Assembly (NCBI RefSeq): GCF_007827595.1
Contig: NZ_VISR01000009.1
Span: 205,064 to 269,063 of the forward strand
Reading direction: 5' to 3'
Length of the DNA: 64,000 nucleotides
Origin: Streptomyces sp. BK340
GTDB taxonomy: Bacteria > Actinomycetota > Actinomycetes > Streptomycetales > Streptomycetaceae
Shown: positions 61,648 to 64,000 of the stretch, piece after piece
How positions within the stretch are numbered: position 1 is the first letter of the stretch
How the letters are laid out: the number at the start of each line of letters is the position of its first letter
Program-made: the position numbers and the translations under genes
Notes under the pieces: model-generated
What the model saw: the letters and a program-made list of their open reading frames with translations, nothing else
What the model was told of the DNA's origin: nothing
The model's database searches: none

Positions 61648-62004
61648 ATGAGTGAGACCCCTCCTGAGAACACCGACTTCGACGCGATGACCCGGGACAT
61701 CGCCGAGGTCCCCGCCGTCGAGGTGATCGTGACGGTCGCCGTCAACCTGATGAGCGCCGCCGCCGTGAAGCTCGGGCTGAGCGAGGAGGGCGACAAGTAC
61801 AAGGACCTGGACGAGGCCCGCAAGCTGATCACCGGTCTCGCCGGACTGCTGGACGCGAGCGCGACCGAGATCAGCTCGTTCCACGCGGCCCCGCTGCGCG
61901 ACGGCCTGAAGTCGCTGCAGCTGGCCTTCCGCGAGGCCTCGATCGTCCCGGACGAGCCGGGCCAGGGTCCGGGCGAGAAGTACACCGGGCCGGTCTACGG
62001 CTAG
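61648..62004 (+). CDS. DUF1844-family protein
   Basis: The 118-residue protein contains the DUF1844 pattern EVPAVEVIVTVAVNLMSAAAVK and LDEARKLITGLAGLLDASA, a helical protein conserved in actinobacteria beside infC. It has no catalytic motif and its role is unknown. A hairpin (62030-62054) separates it from the convergent SseB gene. Confidence 0.93.
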   Translation: MSETPPENTDFDAMTRDIAEVPAVEVIVTVAVNLMSAAAVKLGLSEEGDKYKDLDEARKLITGLAGLLDASATEISSFHAAPLRDGLKSLQLAFREASIVPDEPGQGPGEKYTGPVYG

Positions 62005-62029
62005 ACCGGCCACGACTGACCGATCTTCT

Positions 62030-62054
62030 CCGTACGGGGACTCACCCCGTACGG
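62030..62054. terminator. Bidirectional terminator between DUF1844 and SseB
   Basis: CCGTACGGGG (62030-62039) pairs with CCCCGTACGG (62045-62054) around ACTCA. Repeated CGTACGGGG-CTCA units of about 17 bp continue to 62081. Confidence 0.75.
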
Positions 62055-62074
62055 GGCTCATCGCGTACGGGGGC

Positions 62075-62806
62075 TCATCCCCGCACGAACAAGGGCTCGC
62101 CCGGAGGTGTGGTCCCGGCCGGCAGCAGTGCCAGGTCGAGGCCGCGCACCAGGCGGGCCCGCAGTGTTTCGTCGGCGGCCAGCCGCGCGGCGACCGCGCG
62201 GGCGGCCTCGGCGGGCGCGGCGGCCGGGTCGAGGACGAGGGCGAGGGTGCCGTCGGCCTGACCGGGACCCAGGTGTGCACGGAGCACGGCGGGCTCGGCT
62301 GCCACGGCGGCGCGGACGGCCTCGACGACGGCCGGGTCGGCGAGCGGGTCGGTGCTGGTCCGGCCCTCGGCGAGGGCGAGCAGCGCGGGGCCGGTCAGTT
62401 CGAACGGCACCGGTCCGGCCAGGTCCAGGACGACCGTGTCCGCCTTCTCGTGCGCGGCGGCCTGCAGCGCCTGGTGCAGGGGCACGGCGACCGGGCGGGC
62501 CGCCGGGTCCCAGCGGGCCAGGGAGTCGGTGGAGGTGAACGCGGGCAGGGCGGTGCGGCCGCCGGCCTTCAGCGTGGGTACGGCCATGTCGCTGGTCTTC
62601 TCGCGGCGCAGCCCGTTCTCGTCCTCCTCTACCTCGCCGAGCACGGCCACCACGGGCACGAGCAGCCGGGCGCCCCTGAGCGCCTCCAGGACGGGGCCGA
62701 CGGCGGTGCGGTCCTCGGCCCAGGCCGCGAGCGCGGCGCTCAGCCGGGGGTCGGCGGAGCCGTCGTCGTCGGAGAAGCCGGGGTCGGGAATGTTCTTGTT
62801 CGCCAC
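62075..62806 (-). CDS. SseB-family protein
   Basis: The GTG at 62806 gives a 243-residue protein; a GTG two codons upstream (62812) is possible. It has LPAFTSTDSLARWDPAARPVAVPLHQALQAA, the SseB domain, and a C-terminal SseB-like tail. SseB proteins in E. coli affect serine sensitivity but here the role is unknown. It is convergent with the DUF1844 gene. Confidence 0.88.
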   Translation of the reverse strand: MANKNIPDPGFSDDDGSADPRLSAALAAWAEDRTAVGPVLEALRGARLLVPVVAVLGEVEEDENGLRREKTSDMAVPTLKAGGRTALPAFTSTDSLARWDPAARPVAVPLHQALQAAAHEKADTVVLDLAGPVPFELTGPALLALAEGRTSTDPLADPAVVEAVRAAVAAEPAVLRAHLGPGQADGTLALVLDPAAAPAEAARAVAARLAADETLRARLVRGLDLALLPAGTTPPGEPLFVRG

Positions 62807-62956
62807 GGTCACCGACCCTATCGGGGGGAAGCTGCCGGGCTTGTGCGGGGCCGGAAGCCGGGCCGGCACCGGCCTCACAGGAATCTCAGCATTCCCCGAG
62901 GCAGATCCAAGGCCCGTCCAACGGAGCGCACAGTCCGCGCCCCGAGCATCGCGGAC

Positions 62957-63910
62957 ATGGAGTCCCCCAGAGCCAGTCGCCGCCGTGCGCGCCGCTCCCG
63001 CCGCCCGCTTCTCTTCACGGCGCTCGCCGTGGTCGCCGTCAGCGGGGTCACGGCGGGCGGCACGGTCTATGTGAAGACGCGGGCGCACTCCGGTGCCGGG
63101 GCCGTATCGTCGGCGGGGTCGCCGTCGGCCTCCTCCTCGGTCACGGCGGGCGAGGAGGCATCGGTGGAACCCGCGACTTCGCCGTCGGCCGTCGACCGGA
63201 AGGCGGCGCTGTCCAAGGCCATGGCCGCGGTGAGCGTGCCGTCCGGCGCGCAGGTGTCGGCGGCGGTGCTGGAACTGGACTCCGGGGAGAGTGCCGGATA
63301 CGGCGAGGAAGCCTTCGACACGGCGAGCATCGTCAAGGTCGACATCCTGGCGACGTTGCTGCTGCAGGCGCAGGACGCCGGGCGGCATCTCGCCGCCTCC
63401 GAGAAGGCGTACGCCACGAAGATGATCGAGAACAGCGACAACGCGTCCGCGACGGCCCTGTGGCACACGATCGGGCGGGCCGGGGGGTTGGACGCGGCGA
63501 ACGAGCGGTTCGGGCTGTCGGCGACCTCGGGTGGTGACGGTGAGCTGTGGGGGCTGACTCAGACCACGGCGGCCGATCAACTGGTGCTGCTTCAGCAGGT
63601 GTTCGGGGAGGAGTCGGTGCTCAGCGCGGCCTCGCGGACCTATGCCCAGGGGCTGATGAAGGGGGTGGAGGCCGATCAGCAGTGGGGGGTGTCGGCTGCC
63701 GCCGTGGGGTCTTCGTGGGCTTTGAAGAACGGGTGGCTGGCGCGTAGCACGACCGGGCTGTGGGACGTGAACAGCATCGGGCGGGTGACGGTGGACGGCT
63801 CCGACTACCTGGTCGCCGTGCTGTCCAGGGGGACGGTGAGCCAGGCGGAGGGGATCACGTTGGTGGAGGCCGCAGCGAAGGCTGCGGTGTCCTCGTTCGC
63901 CGCGTCCTAG
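62957..63910 (+). CDS. Serine beta-lactamase-like secreted protein
   Basis: The 317-residue protein has a membrane or signal segment (about 16-40) and a Ser-rich linker, then a penicillin-binding fold: S124-I-V-K127 (SxxK), SDN at 160-162 and KNG at 257-259 (KxG). The three motifs match class A beta-lactamase or peptidoglycan-hydrolysing relatives. A Glu general base is not evident, so beta-lactamase activity is doubtful; a D,D-peptidase-like or non-hydrolytic role is possible. Confidence 0.85.
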   Translation: MESPRASRRRARRSRRPLLFTALAVVAVSGVTAGGTVYVKTRAHSGAGAVSSAGSPSASSSVTAGEEASVEPATSPSAVDRKAALSKAMAAVSVPSGAQVSAAVLELDSGESAGYGEEAFDTASIVKVDILATLLLQAQDAGRHLAASEKAYATKMIENSDNASATALWHTIGRAGGLDAANERFGLSATSGGDGELWGLTQTTAADQLVLLQQVFGEESVLSAASRTYAQGLMKGVEADQQWGVSAAAVGSSWALKNGWLARSTTGLWDVNSIGRVTVDGSDYLVAVLSRGTVSQAEGITLVEAAAKAAVSSFAAS

Positions 63911-64000
63911 GTGTATTGATCACGAGCGTTGTTGACACTGGGTCTTGATCATGGCGAAGACCTCCGGTGTGGTGGAGCTGTCTAGGAACGCACCACACGG
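63911..64000. other. End of window: non-coding with a possible hairpin
   Basis: The last 90 bp contain no start of a recognised gene. CCGGTGTGGTG (63965-63975) and CACCACACGG (63991-64000) are inverted and could form a hairpin. The stretch feels like an intergenic element or the edge of a mobile element, but it is cut by the window end. Confidence 0.3.

Overview
The window is a high-GC actinobacterial chromosome segment, almost certainly from a Streptomyces. Third codon positions are strongly G/C-biased, GTG and TTG starts are common, and the gene order (met transporter, glpQ1, argH, argCJBDR, pheST, rpmI/rplT/infC) matches a conserved Streptomyces core neighbourhood as I remember it. I see no rRNA, tRNA, CRISPR array or complete insertion sequence. 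Apart from a few AT-richer promoter patches the composition is uniform, so this looks like core chromosome with some accessory insertions.

Layout. 1-3449: cobalamin synthesis (N-terminal part of a probable CobT, then a CbiE/CbiT fusion). 3586-7425: a GNAT enzyme and the methionine importer metNIQ with a small Cys/Met-rich leader ORF. 7498-10137: a HAD phosphatase, two small membrane proteins, a GNAT enzyme and a sigma-like factor. 10240-16564: secreted GlpQ1, a PlsC-type acyltransferase, an MFS exporter with its TetR regulator, an aldo/keto reductase and an unknown membrane protein. 16622-19309: argGH. 19478-21782: a secreted protein with an almost perfectly duplicated domain, a PNPOx-like protein and a secreted L,D-transpeptidase-like protein. 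21769-29037: a two-component system divergent from a flavin electron-transfer locus (two ferric-reductase-like flavocytochromes, two FMN-binding membrane-anchored proteins, and ApbE).

29155-32107: a very His/Gly/Asp-rich 63-aa peptide, an ABC exporter and a Ser/Thr kinase. 32131-33484: ECF sigma factor and zinc-finger anti-sigma factor. 33581-38435: argCJBDR. 38481-42409: a glycan module (GtrA, GT2 glycosyltransferase, YfhO-like protein). 42701-44009: a MerR operon. 43991-47757: a degenerate histidine phosphatase, a GNAT enzyme, and a MocR regulator facing an EamA exporter with a DUF1918 protein. 47759-53659: GHL10 hydrolase, 3-hydroxybutyryl-CoA dehydrogenase, a coiled-coil membrane protein, NUDIX, an NsdA-like regulator and a SpoIIE/RsbU-type phosphatase. 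53898-61263: pheST, a soluble histidine kinase, a TrmH-family methyltransferase, rplT, rpmI and infC. 61648-63910: DUF1844, SseB and a serine beta-lactamase-like secreted protein.

How the genes work together. argGH and argCJBDR form one regulon: both promoters have a good -35/-10 pair overlapped by a TGCAY-N4-ATGCA palindrome, the likely ArgR site, and argR is the last gene of the second operon. The flavin locus reads as one electron wire: NAD(P)H to cytoplasmic FAD, to membrane haems, to extracytoplasmic FMN attached by ApbE. Paired 11-bp-spaced CTGAG repeats lie in the divergent promoter region shared with the two-component system. infC has a probable AUC start and an attenuator-like terminator in its leader. 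The least explained pieces are the His-rich peptide/exporter/kinase cassette and the duplicated-domain secreted protein.
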